Of a stretch of 64,000 nucleotides of DNA, positions 33,324-42,502 are shown piece after piece (position 1 is the first letter of the stretch; every line of letters starts with the position of its first letter). Position numbers and translations under genes: made by a program. Location of the stretch: contig NZ_CP094970.1 of NCBI RefSeq assembly GCF_025790165.1, positions 4,154,001 to 4,218,000 on the forward strand. Reading direction: 5' to 3'. Below the pieces are notes generated by a model. The model had not been told where the DNA came from. It saw nothing but the letters and a program-made list of their open reading frames with translations, and searched no databases. The DNA is from Solicola gregarius (lineage in GTDB: Bacteria; Actinomycetota; Actinomycetes; Propionibacteriales; Nocardioidaceae).

Positions 33324-36300
33324 GTGAGAAGACTGCGTGAACTGGTGCCCGGGCGCCGCGCCGCGCGACGGCGCATCGAGTCGCCGCGGCGGCCGGTCGA
33401 CCCGGCGGTCAGCGTCGTCGTCCCGATCTACAACGTCGAGGACTACCTGCGCGACTGCCTCGACAGCATTCTCCGGCAGGAGTACGCGGACTTCGAGGTC
33501 GTTGTCGTCGACGACGGCTCACCCGACGGATCCGCCGCGATCGCTGCGGAGTACGCCGAGCGCGATGCGCGCGTCCGGATCATCGGGCGCCCCAACGGCG
33601 GTCTCGGCGCCGCCCGCAACACCGGCATCCGGGAGGCCTCCGGCCGGTACCTGACCTTCGTCGACTCCGACGACGAACTCCCGCCCGGCGCCTTGCGCCG
33701 GATGGTGGAGTCCGCCGAGGAGAGCGGATCCGACATGGTCGTCGGGTCACTGCGCCGGTTCAACAGCATCGAACGCTGGAAGCCGCGTTGGGTCGACGAC
33801 CTGCACGCCAGCGCCAAGACGGGCATCACGATCGACCAGCAGCCAGGTCTCGTACGGAACAACTACACCGTCGCGAAGCTGTATCGGCGCACCTTCTGGG
33901 ACGACGCGGGCCTGTGGTTCCGCGAGGGCGTCGCGTACGAGGACCAACCGCTCGTCACCCAGCTGTACGTGCGGGCGCGCGGCATCGACGTGGTCAAGGA
34001 GTCGGTGTACCGCTATCGGTCTCGCGACGACAGGAGCTCGATCAGCCAGCAGACGGCGACGATCGCCGACCTTCGCGACCGGATCGCCGCCTGGCGGGTC
34101 AGTCACGAGGAGTTCTCCGAGCATGCGTCGCCAGTGGTGTACCGAGCCTGGCTCGTGACGCTGTTCGACGCCCACTTCCACTGGTACCTCCGCAGCCCGT
34201 CGGTCGCCGACGACACTTACTGGCGCGAGCTGCAGGCCGCGATCGCCGACCTCACCGCCGATGCTCCTCCCGACCTGTGGATGGAGGTCGCGCCCGACCG
34301 CCGCGTCGTGCTCGAGCTCGCCCGCCAGGACCGGCGCGATGACGTGGTTGCGTTCTATGAACGCGACGGCGCACGCCCGAACGCGCACCCGGCCGATCCG
34401 TACACCGGAGGGCTCCGCTGCCGGCTGCCGTTCGGCGACGACCCGGAGCTTGCCGACTGGCTGTTCGAGCTCTCGCTGCCCGATGTGGTGCTGGAGCATG
34501 AGATCCACGCGTTCCGCTGGGTCGAGGGCCTGACCGCGCGGATCCGTGGGTGGAGCTACGTCCGGCAGGTCGATCTCGCGCAGCACGACTCGCGTACCGA
34601 GGTCGTGCTGCGCCACGATCCGACGGGCGAGGAGCAGGCCTTCGCGACGACGCGAGACGACCGGCCCGCCTACCCGCCGCCGGTCGAGCACGACCGCATC
34701 GACTACGGGGCGGGCGCGTTCGACTGCACGTTCGACCTCTCGGACGCCGCACAGACCTCCCTGCGCGAGGGCGGCCGTTGGGATGCGTTCCTGCGCACGA
34801 CCACGGGCGACCTGACGGTCGAGATCCCGATCCGGCGGCTGGTCCGCAGCAGCTCAGCGGGCATTGTGCCGGCCGGTGTGCACGCGGCCGGCCACCGGAT
34901 GATCGTCGACTGGCGGATGGGTGAGCCGCTGTCCTTCGTCGTCGACCGTTACCGCGTCGAAGCCACCGACGTCACGCTCGCCGATGGCCGCCTCGCGGGT
35001 ACGCTGCGCGGCCCCGACGCCGCGGGTGTCGTCACCGTCGAGCTCGAGGACGACGCCGGCCAACGCGTCTCGGTCGGCGAGGTAGGCGGGGCCGGGGCGG
35101 CTGAACGGCCGTTCGAGATCCCGCTACCGCCGATCGACACGGCGGCGATGGACCCGGCCGAGCATGTGACGTGGCGCGTTCGTGCCGAATCCGCCGATGC
35201 CGGGCTCGTACCCGTGCTCTACCGCGGCGAACGCCAGTTCGTGTTCGGCACGTCGTGTGCGGGCGTACGCGCGCTCGAGCGCACCCGCAACGGCCTGCTC
35301 GCCACCCGTGCGTGGCGGGTGGTCGCCCTCGCCGACTCGGTCCACGTCGACCACGACGGCGTACTGCACGTCGACGGCCGGTTGCACGGTGCCCGCACCG
35401 ACCAGACGACGATGCGGCTTCGGCTGCGCGGCCGCAAGACCGCCGTCAGCAGCGAGCCGACCGCGCACGCCGACGGCAGCTTCTCACTCTCGATGCCGCT
35501 GGAGCACGAGGTGTGGCGGTTCGGTCGGCACGTGCTTCCCGCCACCGCGCACGATGGGTCGTGCATTCTCGTCGACGAGAGCGGGCACGAGGAGACGGTG
35601 CCGCTGCTGCTGTCCCAGGAGGTCGGCAGCACGCTTCCGATCCCGGTCGACACCGACCGGCTCGAGGGGCGGATCATCCGAGGCCCGCAGAACCGGCTGC
35701 GCGTACACCTCGGTCGCCCGGTACGTGACGCGCGCGGCCGCTATCGACAGCATCGACTCCGTAACGCCCCGCCAGGACGGCAGCTGCGCAAGTCTCTCCT
35801 GATCCGCTCGTACTTCGGTGACTCGGCCACCTGCAACGGCGTGGGTGTGCTTCGCGAGCTGCAGCGTCGTGGCGCCGATCTCGACGTCTACTGGGCGGTG
35901 CGCGACCACTCCGTCCCCGTGCCCGACGGAGCACATGCGGTGCCGATGAACAGCCGCGAGTGGTACGACCTGCTCGGCTCGTCCGCCTACTACCTCGACA
36001 ACATGTTCCAGCCGGCATACCACCGCAAGCCGGACGGTCAGGTGCTCATCCAGACGTTCCACGGCTACCCGTTCAAGACCATGGGGCACACCCATTGGAA
36101 GCAGACCGGGAGGTCCGCGCAGCAGATCGACTCGTACGTGCGCCGCGCGGCCGACTGGGATCACCTGGTCTCGCCCGCGGCGTACGCGAGCCCGCTGCTG
36201 CGCCGCGAGTTCGAGTACGCCGGCGACGTGCTCGAGATCGGATACCCCCGCAACGACGTGCTGCTCGCCGACGACGCCGACTCGCTGCGTGCGGTCGTAC

Positions 36301-36887
36301 GCGAGTCGCTCGGGATCGCACCGCACCAGCGCGCCGTGCTCTACGCTCCGACGTTCCGCGACTACGAGTCTCCCGACGACCACCGGGCCGCGCTCGTCGA
36401 CCTCCTCGACATCGATGCCGTCGCGTCGGGGCTCGGTGACGACGGCGTACTGCTGGTGCGAGGGCATGCGTTCAACGCACGCGCCGGCGAGCAGGTCATC
36501 GGCGGACCGGGGGTCGTCGACGTCACCGACTATCCGGAGGTCTCCGACCTCTACCTCGCCGCCGACGCGGCGATCGTCGACTACTCGTCGCTTCGCTTCG
36601 ACTTCGCCGTCACCGGCAAGCCGATGGTCTTCCACGTGCCCGACCTCGCGCGCTACCAGGAGACGCGTGGCTGGGTCGTCGACTTCGAGCCGACGGCGCC
36701 CGGCCCGCGGGTCGACACCACCGACGAGGTGATCGACCAGCTCCGCGACCTCGACCGGCTGCGCGAGGCGTACCACGACGAGTACGACCGCTTCCGCCGC
36801 GACTTCATCGAGCGCGAGGACGGCCGCGCCGCCGCTCGGTTCGTCGATGCCGTGATGGTGCCACGCGGCGACGCGCCGAGTGCGTAG
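33324..36887 (+). CDS. Bifunctional GT2 glycosyltransferase / CDP-glycerol-type glycerophosphotransferase
   Basis: About 1187 residues. Residues ~28-250 form a GT-A family 2 glycosyltransferase (VSVVVPIYNVEDYLRDCL, VVVDDGSPDGS, NGGLGAARNTG, TFVDSDDELPPG). A ~500-residue beta-rich middle region has no recognised motif. Residues ~820-1180 match TagF/TarF-like glycerophosphotransferases (QTFHGYPFKTMGHTHWKQTG, VLYAPTFRDYES, ADAAIVDYSSLRFDFAVTGKP). It probably builds a teichoic-acid-like surface polymer at the membrane. GTG 33324 follows AGGGA; GTG 33249 is an in-frame alternative. It precedes two sulfotransferase-like genes. Confidence 0.88.
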   Translation: MRRLRELVPGRRAARRRIESPRRPVDPAVSVVVPIYNVEDYLRDCLDSILRQEYADFEVVVVDDGSPDGSAAIAAEYAERDARVRIIGRPNGGLGAARNTGIREASGRYLTFVDSDDELPPGALRRMVESAEESGSDMVVGSLRRFNSIERWKPRWVDDLHASAKTGITIDQQPGLVRNNYTVAKLYRRTFWDDAGLWFREGVAYEDQPLVTQLYVRARGIDVVKESVYRYRSRDDRSSISQQTATIADLRDRIAAWRVSHEEFSEHASPVVYRAWLVTLFDAHFHWYLRSPSVADDTYWRELQAAIADLTADAPPDLWMEVAPDRRVVLELARQDRRDDVVAFYERDGARPNAHPADPYTGGLRCRLPFGDDPELADWLFELSLPDVVLEHEIHAFRWVEGLTARIRGWSYVRQVDLAQHDSRTEVVLRHDPTGEEQAFATTRDDRPAYPPPVEHDRIDYGAGAFDCTFDLSDAAQTSLREGGRWDAFLRTTTGDLTVEIPIRRLVRSSSAGIVPAGVHAAGHRMIVDWRMGEPLSFVVDRYRVEATDVTLADGRLAGTLRGPDAAGVVTVELEDDAGQRVSVGEVGGAGAAERPFEIPLPPIDTAAMDPAEHVTWRVRAESADAGLVPVLYRGERQFVFGTSCAGVRALERTRNGLLATRAWRVVALADSVHVDHDGVLHVDGRLHGARTDQTTMRLRLRGRKTAVSSEPTAHADGSFSLSMPLEHEVWRFGRHVLPATAHDGSCILVDESGHEETVPLLLSQEVGSTLPIPVDTDRLEGRIIRGPQNRLRVHLGRPVRDARGRYRQHRLRNAPPGRQLRKSLLIRSYFGDSATCNGVGVLRELQRRGADLDVYWAVRDHSVPVPDGAHAVPMNSREWYDLLGSSAYYLDNMFQPAYHRKPDGQVLIQTFHGYPFKTMGHTHWKQTGRSAQQIDSYVRRAADWDHLVSPAAYASPLLRREFEYAGDVLEIGYPRNDVLLADDADSLRAVVRESLGIAPHQRAVLYAPTFRDYESPDDHRAALVDLLDIDAVASGLGDDGVLLVRGHAFNARAGEQVIGGPGVVDVTDYPEVSDLYLAADAAIVDYSSLRFDFAVTGKPMVFHVPDLARYQETRGWVVDFEPTAPGPRVDTTDEVIDQLRDLDRLREAYHDEYDRFRRDFIEREDGRAAARFVDAVMVPRGDAPSA

Positions 36888-36890
36888 GCC

Positions 36891-36916
36891 GTCCCGCGCG
36901 GTAGCGTTCGCGGGAC
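36891..36916 (+). terminator. Short hairpin after the glycosyltransferase gene
   Basis: GTCCCGCG (36891-36898) pairs with CGCGGGAC (36909-36916) around a 10-nt loop, 3 nt after the stop. It may be an intra-operon attenuator, since the next gene starts at 36948. Confidence 0.5.
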
Positions 36917-36947
36917 CAGTCATTCGTGAAGGAGCAGCCTCCCTGCC

Positions 36948-38051
36948 ATGCCAGAGCCGACGCACGATGCCGATCAGCCCCGCGGTCGCCTCGTACTGAT
37001 CACAGGTACCGGCCGCAGCGGTACGAGCACCGCCTCGGGAACCCTGAGCCATCTCGGCCTGCACGTTCCGGGGCCGTATCTCGGCGCGAACAGGTCGAAC
37101 CCGAAGGGGTTCTTCGAGTCGCGGTGGGCCGTCCGGTTCCACAAACGACTGCACAAGCGGGCCTGGATCAACGACTTCGACGGTCGACCCGAGGCGGTGG
37201 AGCTCGCCCGCGAAGCCATCACACCGGCGATGCGCGATGAGCTGCGTGGATTCCTCGAGGATGTCTCCGGCGAGCATGACCAGGTCGTCGTCAAGGACCC
37301 TCGAACCGTTTGGTGCCAGGCACTGTGGGCGGACTGCTCCGCCGACGTCGGCCTGTCGATCCGCTACCTGTCGATGCTCCGTCATCCCGCCGAGGTGCTC
37401 GGCAGCCGCACGGAGTACTACGCGGCGGGGGCCGACGACGACCGTCGGCGCTACTACGCGACCAGCAGCCTCGGCCGCTGGATCAACTCGTCCATCGTCA
37501 ACGAGCGCGAGACGCGCGGCGCGCGGCGTACGTTCGTGCGGTACGTCGACCTGCTCCGCGACTGGCGTACGACGATGAAGAAGGTCGCCGTCGACCTCGG
37601 GCTCGAGTACGACAGCGACCTCGACGACATGTCGCCGCATCCCGTCGACGAGTTCATCGACCCCGACCTGCGGCGGGTGCAGGTCACCTGGGACGACGTC
37701 GACGTCCCGGCTCCGCTCCGCGAACTCGCGGAGGAGGTCTGGCAGAACCTCGAGGCGCTCGCCGACAGCGACGGAACCGACGAAGGCGCGTCGCGGACCC
37801 TCGACGGGCTCGGCGCGAGGTACGCCGCGATGGTGCAGGATGCGAAGGCGATGTCGCACGATGCGACCGAGCAGTCGGTGAACAAGGCGAAGGACACCGC
37901 CGTTCGTCAGGAGCGCAAGCGCGTACGCGAGGAGGAGGCCGCCGCTGCCGAGGCGGCCGACCCGGCGGCCGAGCAGTCCGGTGTCGACCGGTTCCGGGCC
38001 CGAGCACGCGGCGCACTCGGAGCCGTCGCATCGAAGGTGCGGTCGAAGTGA
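36948..38051 (+). CDS. Sulfotransferase-family protein, paralogue 1
   Basis: A 367-residue P-loop protein. The 5'-phosphosulfate loop is TGTGRSGTSTASGTL (residues ~17-31), and RHPAEVLGSR near residue 145 resembles the 3'-phosphate-binding motif of PAPS-dependent sulfotransferases. VVVKDPRTVW lies between them. The last ~60 residues are a charged alanine/lysine/arginine tail, possibly coiled coil or membrane-associating. GAAGGAGCAG precedes the ATG. Its position after a surface-polymer synthase suggests it modifies that polymer, but catalytic activity is not proven by sequence. Confidence 0.78.
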   Translation: MPEPTHDADQPRGRLVLITGTGRSGTSTASGTLSHLGLHVPGPYLGANRSNPKGFFESRWAVRFHKRLHKRAWINDFDGRPEAVELAREAITPAMRDELRGFLEDVSGEHDQVVVKDPRTVWCQALWADCSADVGLSIRYLSMLRHPAEVLGSRTEYYAAGADDDRRRYYATSSLGRWINSSIVNERETRGARRTFVRYVDLLRDWRTTMKKVAVDLGLEYDSDLDDMSPHPVDEFIDPDLRRVQVTWDDVDVPAPLRELAEEVWQNLEALADSDGTDEGASRTLDGLGARYAAMVQDAKAMSHDATEQSVNKAKDTAVRQERKRVREEEAAAAEAADPAAEQSGVDRFRARARGALGAVASKVRSK

Positions 38052-39043
38052 GCGACCGGATCCTGGTGCTGATCACCGGCACCGGCCGCAGCGGCACGAG
38101 CACGATGTCGGGCACGTTGCATCACCTCGGGCTCAGCGTGCCGGGGCCGTACCTCGGTGCGAACCGTTCGAACCCCAAGGGGTTCTTCGAGTCGATGTGG
38201 GCGGTGCAGTTCCACAAGCGGATCCACAAACGCGCGCGGGTCAACGACTTCGACGCGCGGCTCGACGCTCTCGATCGCGTACGCGAGGCGACCACCGACG
38301 AGTCGATCGCCGAGCTCGACGAATGGCTGGCCGGGCAGGACGCCGAGCAGCTCGTCGTCAAGGATCCGCGCACGGTCTGGCATCAGCGGCTCTGGGCAGA
38401 TCGCGCGGCACAGGCCGGACGTTCGATCCGCTACGTGTCGATGCTTCGCCATCCGGCCGAGGTGATCGGCAGCCGCGTGACGTACTACCTCAGCCGGGGA
38501 AACATCGACCTGAGCGAGCGGGCGTACACGATCAGTAACGTCGGTCGGTGGGTGAGCGCCAGCCTGGTGAACGAGCGTGAGACGCGAGGGGAGCGGCGGG
38601 CCTTCGTCCGGTACGCCGACCTGCTCGACGACTGGCGCAGCGTTGCCGGCATGCTGCGAGACGATCTCGGGCTGTCGTACGACACCTCCCTCGATCCGCA
38701 CACTCCGCATCCGGTCGACGACTTCGTCGAGCCGGAGCTGCGTCGGGTCCGCGTCACCTGGTACGACCTCGACGTACCCGACGAGCTGCAGGCGATCGCC
38801 CAGGCGACGTGGGACAACCTCGGGCTGCTGGCCGACAACGCCGGCGCGGCCGAGGACGCATCGGCGGCGCTCGACGTGCTGGCGCAGCGGTACGACCGGT
38901 TGCTGGACGACTCGCAGGCGCTCGCGTACGACGCGATCTACGCGGCCGGCGCCGAAGGCCGCGCGGAGGGTGCGCGCACCGCCCGGCGGAAGCTGAAGGA
39001 ACGCGCTCGCGAGCGTAAGCGCGCCCGCGAACAGGCCGACTGA
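38048..39043 (+). CDS. Sulfotransferase-family protein, paralogue 2
   Basis: A 331-residue close paralogue of its neighbour, sharing TGTGRSGTST, VPGPYLGANRSNPKGFFES, VVKDPRTVWHQRLWAD and RHPAEVIGSR. The GTG start overlaps the previous stop (GTGA), so the two are made together. It also ends in a strongly basic tail (KLKERARERKRAREQAD). Similarity is highest in the first ~90 residues, including the acceptor-facing FHKRIHKRARVNDFD region, so the two may act on related acceptors or form a heterodimer. Confidence 0.78.
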   Translation: MSDRILVLITGTGRSGTSTMSGTLHHLGLSVPGPYLGANRSNPKGFFESMWAVQFHKRIHKRARVNDFDARLDALDRVREATTDESIAELDEWLAGQDAEQLVVKDPRTVWHQRLWADRAAQAGRSIRYVSMLRHPAEVIGSRVTYYLSRGNIDLSERAYTISNVGRWVSASLVNERETRGERRAFVRYADLLDDWRSVAGMLRDDLGLSYDTSLDPHTPHPVDDFVEPELRRVRVTWYDLDVPDELQAIAQATWDNLGLLADNAGAAEDASAALDVLAQRYDRLLDDSQALAYDAIYAAGAEGRAEGARTARRKLKERARERKRAREQAD

Positions 39044-39066
39044 CGCGCGGTTTGCCGGGTAGCGGC

Positions 39067-39096
39067 GCGGATTACCACGGGTCCATGGTAATCCGC
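39067..39096 (+). terminator. Hairpin after the sulfotransferase-like pair
   Basis: GCGGATTACCA (39067-39077) pairs perfectly with TGGTAATCCGC (39086-39096) around an 8-nt loop, 24 nt after the stop. It is a likely terminator before the xylose operon. Confidence 0.65.
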
Positions 39097-39121
39097 GGCC
39101 CGCGGGAGCACCGATACCAAT

Positions 39122-39181
39122 TTGTTGTTTCGAACTACTAGACGACGTCTGTGACGCGCGTTACGTTGTTCCAAACAACAA
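39122..39181. promoter_or_regulatory. Paired ROK/XylR-type operator half-sites upstream of xylF
   Basis: TTGTTGTTTCGAAC (39122-39135) and GTTCCAAACAACAA (39168-39181) are inverted copies with one mismatch, 46 bp apart centre to centre, just upstream of the xylF ribosome site. The A/T-rich arms stand out from the GC-rich background. This fits binding and possible looping by the ROK repressor encoded in the same operon; the regulator assignment is inferred. Confidence 0.7.
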
Positions 39182-39209
39182 TTGCGTCGATTGGTAGGAG
39201 GCGGTCTGC

Positions 39210-40298
39210 GTGAAGCGGATGCCTGTTTTGGCCGTTGCTGGCCTGCTGGGAGCGTCCATGGCGCTCACCGCATGTGGAAGCGATGATGACGGCGACGGTG
39301 GTGGGAGCGGCGGAGGAGAGTCCGTCGGCAAGGTCGGAGTGATCCTGCCCGACACGGAGTCCTCCGTACGTTGGGAGAGCGCCGACCAACCGGCGTTGAA
39401 GGCTGCCTTCGAGAAGGCCGGTATCGAGGCGAGCATCCAGAACGCGCAGGGCGACTCGTCGAACATGACAGGTATCGCCGACTCGATGATCGCCGACGGC
39501 GTCACCGTGCTCGCGATCGTCAACCTCGACAACGAGTCCGGCGCGGCCATCCAGGAGAAGGCCGAGTCGCAGGGCGTTGCGACGATCGACTACGACCGTC
39601 TGACCCTCGGCGGCAGCGCGAGCTACTACGTCTCGTACGACGGGTTCAAGGTCGGCCAGGTGCAGGGCGAAGGCCTGCAGCAGTGCCTGGGCAAGGACAC
39701 CAAGGCCAACATCGTGTACCTCAACGGCTCGCCGGACGACAGCAACGCGACGTTGTTCGCCAACGGTGCACACGACGTGTTGGACAAGAACTCCAACTAC
39801 AACGTGGTGGCCGAGCAGGCCGTACCCGCCTGGGACAACACCGAGGCGACCAAGATTTTCGAGCAGATGTGGACCCAGAACAAGGGCAAGATCGACGGCG
39901 TCCTCGCCGCGAACGACGGTCTCGCCGGCTCCGTGATCTCGATCCTGGACAAGAACGACGCGGCCGGGAAGGTTCCGGTGACGGGCCAGGACGCCACGGT
40001 GCAGGGCCTGCAGGACATCCTCACGGGTGACCAGTGCATGACGGTCTACAAGTCGGCCACCCAGGAGGCCAACGCGCTCGCCGATGTTGCGATCGCGATG
40101 GCCAACGGTGACGAGCCGGAGACGAACTCCACGTCGGACGACAGCGAGGGCGACCGCGAGGTCCCGTCGATTCTGCTCGATCCGCTGCTGGTGACGAAGG
40201 ACAACGTCAAGGCCGTCGTGAAGGACGGTGGCGTCGAGGCTTCCGAACTGTGCAACGGCTTCGAGCAGGAGTGCAAGCAGGCCGGCATCGACTTCTGA
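39210..40298 (+). CDS. xylF: Xylose ABC transporter substrate-binding lipoprotein
   Basis: A 362-residue lipoprotein with lipobox LTACG (cysteine near residue 22) and a Gly/Asp-rich linker. The mature periplasmic-binding-protein fold begins VGKVGVILPDTESSVRW and includes IDYDRLTLGGSASYYVSYDG and VLAANDGLAGSVI, closely resembling XylF/ChvE-type pentose binders. The GTG start at 39210 follows TAGGAGG. It is the first gene of the xylFGH-ROK operon and lies behind the paired operator. Specificity for xylose is supported by xylA and xylB nearby. Confidence 0.92.
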   Translation: MKRMPVLAVAGLLGASMALTACGSDDDGDGGGSGGGESVGKVGVILPDTESSVRWESADQPALKAAFEKAGIEASIQNAQGDSSNMTGIADSMIADGVTVLAIVNLDNESGAAIQEKAESQGVATIDYDRLTLGGSASYYVSYDGFKVGQVQGEGLQQCLGKDTKANIVYLNGSPDDSNATLFANGAHDVLDKNSNYNVVAEQAVPAWDNTEATKIFEQMWTQNKGKIDGVLAANDGLAGSVISILDKNDAAGKVPVTGQDATVQGLQDILTGDQCMTVYKSATQEANALADVAIAMANGDEPETNSTSDDSEGDREVPSILLDPLLVTKDNVKAVVKDGGVEASELCNGFEQECKQAGIDF

Positions 40299-40326
40299 CG
40301 CTGCCCACTGCTTTTCGAGAACACGT

Positions 40327-40353
40327 GGGCGGCCCGTACTGCACGGGCCGCCC
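40327..40353 (+). promoter_or_regulatory. Intra-operon hairpin between xylF and xylG
   Basis: GGGCGGCCCGT (40327-40337) pairs perfectly with ACGGGCCGCCC (40343-40353), loop 5 nt, 28 nt after the xylF stop. Such hairpins often stabilise the binding-protein mRNA or reduce read-through, giving more binding protein than transporter. Confidence 0.65.
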
Positions 40354-40396
40354 GCACCTCTCACCCACCTGACTCACGAACGTACGGAGAACCACC

Positions 40397-41194
40397 ATGT
40401 CGGAACGGCCGGATTCGGCCACGCCGCTGCTCGAGCTGCGCGGCGTCAACAAGAGCTTCGGAGCCGTCGGCGTCCTGCACGACGTCGCTTTCAAGGTGTA
40501 CCCGGGCCAGGTCACCGCGCTCGTCGGAGACAACGGCGCGGGGAAGTCGACGCTGGTGAAGGCGATCGCCGGGATCCACACGATCGACTCCGGCGAGTAC
40601 TTCTTCGACGGCCGCCACGTCGAGATCCACGGCCCGCGCAACGCCGCGGCCCTCGGCATCGAGGTCGTCTACCAAGACCTCGCGCTGTGCGACAACCTCG
40701 ACGTCGTCGAGAACATGTTCCTCGGCCGGGAGCAGCGCCGGGGCGGCCTGATGCTCGACGACGACGCGATGGAGCAGCAGGCGCGCGAGACGCTCGCGTC
40801 GCTGTCGGTACGTACGATCAACTCGGTACGCCAGAGCGTCGCCAGCCTCTCCGGAGGGCAGCGCCAGACGGTCGCGATCGCGAAGTCCGTGCTGTGGAAC
40901 AGCAAGGTCGTGCTGCTGGATGAGCCGACGGCCGCGCTCGGTGTCGCACAGACCCGACAGGTTCTCGACCTCGTCCGCCGTCTCGCCGACAACGGGCACG
41001 GTGTCGTCCTCATCTCGCACAACCTGGTCGACGTCTTCGAGGTCGCCGACCGCATCACCGCGTTGTACCTCGGGCGGGTCGCCGCCGACGTACCCGCGGC
41101 CGACCTGAACAACAGTCGCGTTGTCGAGCTGATCACGTCCGGACGCTCGGGCGACCTCGGCGTCGCATCGAGCACGACCGCACAGTCGGCATGA
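40397..41194 (+). CDS. xylG: Xylose ABC transporter ATP-binding protein (single-domain)
   Basis: A 265-residue ATPase with Walker A GDNGAGKSTLVKAIAG, signature LSGGQRQTVAIAKS, Walker B VVLLDEPTAALG and VVLISHNL. E. coli XylG and RbsA carry two fused ATPase domains (~500 residues); here there is only one, equivalent to the N-terminal half, as in FrcA-like transporters. It would therefore work as a homodimer. It overlaps or nearly abuts xylH. Confidence 0.92.
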   Translation: MSERPDSATPLLELRGVNKSFGAVGVLHDVAFKVYPGQVTALVGDNGAGKSTLVKAIAGIHTIDSGEYFFDGRHVEIHGPRNAAALGIEVVYQDLALCDNLDVVENMFLGREQRRGGLMLDDDAMEQQARETLASLSVRTINSVRQSVASLSGGQRQTVAIAKSVLWNSKVVLLDEPTAALGVAQTRQVLDLVRRLADNGHGVVLISHNLVDVFEVADRITALYLGRVAADVPAADLNNSRVVELITSGRSGDLGVASSTTAQSA

Positions 41195-41205
41195 AGGGGC
41201 GATCC

Positions 41206-42501
41206 ATGACTGTCGACAAGAAGACCGAGCCCGATACGCAGGCCACCACCGAGTCGAGCGCCGCGTTCGCCGGCGATGCCCGCGCGACCACGCTCGGCGG
41301 CTCGCTGACCAAGTACGTCGAGCGCGTACGCGGCGGCGACATGGGCGCGTTGCCGGCCATCCTGGGCCTCGTAGTGCTCTTCGTGGTGTTCACCACGCTG
41401 CGGCCCGACTCGTTCACCTCCGAGCTCAACATCGCGAACCTGTTGACCCAGGCGGCCGCGATCTGTGTCCTCGCGATGGGGCTCGTCCCCGTGCTCCTGA
41501 TCGGTGACATCGACCTGTCCGCGGGAGTCGCCGGCGGCACCTCCGCGGGCGTCGCCGCGCTGTTGATCGACCGCGAAGGGTACGCATGGCCGATCTCCGT
41601 TGTGGCCGGCATCGCGACCGGAATCCTGATCGGCTTCGTGATCGGCCTGCTCGTCGCCAAGTTGGGCATCCCGTCATTCGTCGTCACGCTTGCGTTCTTC
41701 CTCGGCCTGCAGGGCGTGATCCTGAAGCTGATCGGCCAGGGTGGGTCGATCGCGGTACGTGACGGTGTCATCCGCGGGCTGACGATCGACAATATGCCGG
41801 TCGTCGCCGGCTGGATCGTCGTCGGCGGCATCCTGGTGGCGTACGCAGCGGGAAGCATCTACACGCATCGCAAGAAGAGCGCCCTCGGGCTACAGCGAGG
41901 GCCACTCTCGTTGGTCATCATCAAGCTCGCCGTGATCTCGGTGGTGTTGCTCGGCACGACGGCCTTCCTGAGCGTCGACCGACGCGCCGTAAAGACGCCC
42001 GCGACAGATCCGATCCAGGGCATCCCGTACGCCGTCTTCGTCGTGGTGGCCCTGCTGATCGTGCTGTCCTTCGTATTCGGGCGGACCCGGTACGGCCGAC
42101 ACGTCTATGCCGTCGGCGGAAACCGCGAGGCGGCCCGCCGCGCTGGTATCAGCGTCGACCGCGTCCGGGTGTCGGCGTTCATGGTCTGCTCCGGCATGGC
42201 GGCAATCAGCGGCATCATCACCGCGTCGTACGACGGCAAGGTCTCGCCGGGCTCCGGCGGCGGCAACGTGCTGCTGTACGCGGTCGGAGCCGCGGTCATC
42301 GGCGGCACCAGCCTGTTCGGTGGGCGCGGACTGATCCGCAACGGCGTCATCGGCGGGCTCGTGATCGCGACGATCGCCAACGGGCTCTACCTGCTGAACC
42401 AGGCGGCGTACATCAACTTCCTCGTCACCGGTGGCGTGCTGCTGCTCGCGGCGAGTGTCGATGCGATCTCGCGGCGGCGTCGGACCTCGACGGGAACCTG
42501 A
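41206..42501 (+). CDS. xylH: Xylose ABC transporter permease
   Basis: A 431-residue membrane protein with about ten or more hydrophobic segments and BPD_transp_2 features: NIANLLTQAAAICVLAMGLV, IGDIDLSAGVAGGTSAGVAALL and the conserved YAVGGNREAARRAGISVDRV loop. The long polar N-terminus (~45 residues) and an interhelix insertion near residues 195-270 match XylH rather than RbsC. ATG 41206 follows AAGGGG; ATG 41191, overlapping the xylG stop, is an alternative. A ROK regulator follows after one nucleotide. Confidence 0.92.
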   Translation: MTVDKKTEPDTQATTESSAAFAGDARATTLGGSLTKYVERVRGGDMGALPAILGLVVLFVVFTTLRPDSFTSELNIANLLTQAAAICVLAMGLVPVLLIGDIDLSAGVAGGTSAGVAALLIDREGYAWPISVVAGIATGILIGFVIGLLVAKLGIPSFVVTLAFFLGLQGVILKLIGQGGSIAVRDGVIRGLTIDNMPVVAGWIVVGGILVAYAAGSIYTHRKKSALGLQRGPLSLVIIKLAVISVVLLGTTAFLSVDRRAVKTPATDPIQGIPYAVFVVVALLIVLSFVFGRTRYGRHVYAVGGNREAARRAGISVDRVRVSAFMVCSGMAAISGIITASYDGKVSPGSGGGNVLLYAVGAAVIGGTSLFGGRGLIRNGVIGGLVIATIANGLYLLNQAAYINFLVTGGVLLLAASVDAISRRRRTSTGT

Positions 42502-42502
42502 C

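Noticed and set aside
35484-37859. A 791-codon leftward open frame opposite the glycosyltransferase and sulfotransferase genes
   Set aside because: It has no recognisable motif and biased composition, and it is antisense to clearly coding sequence.
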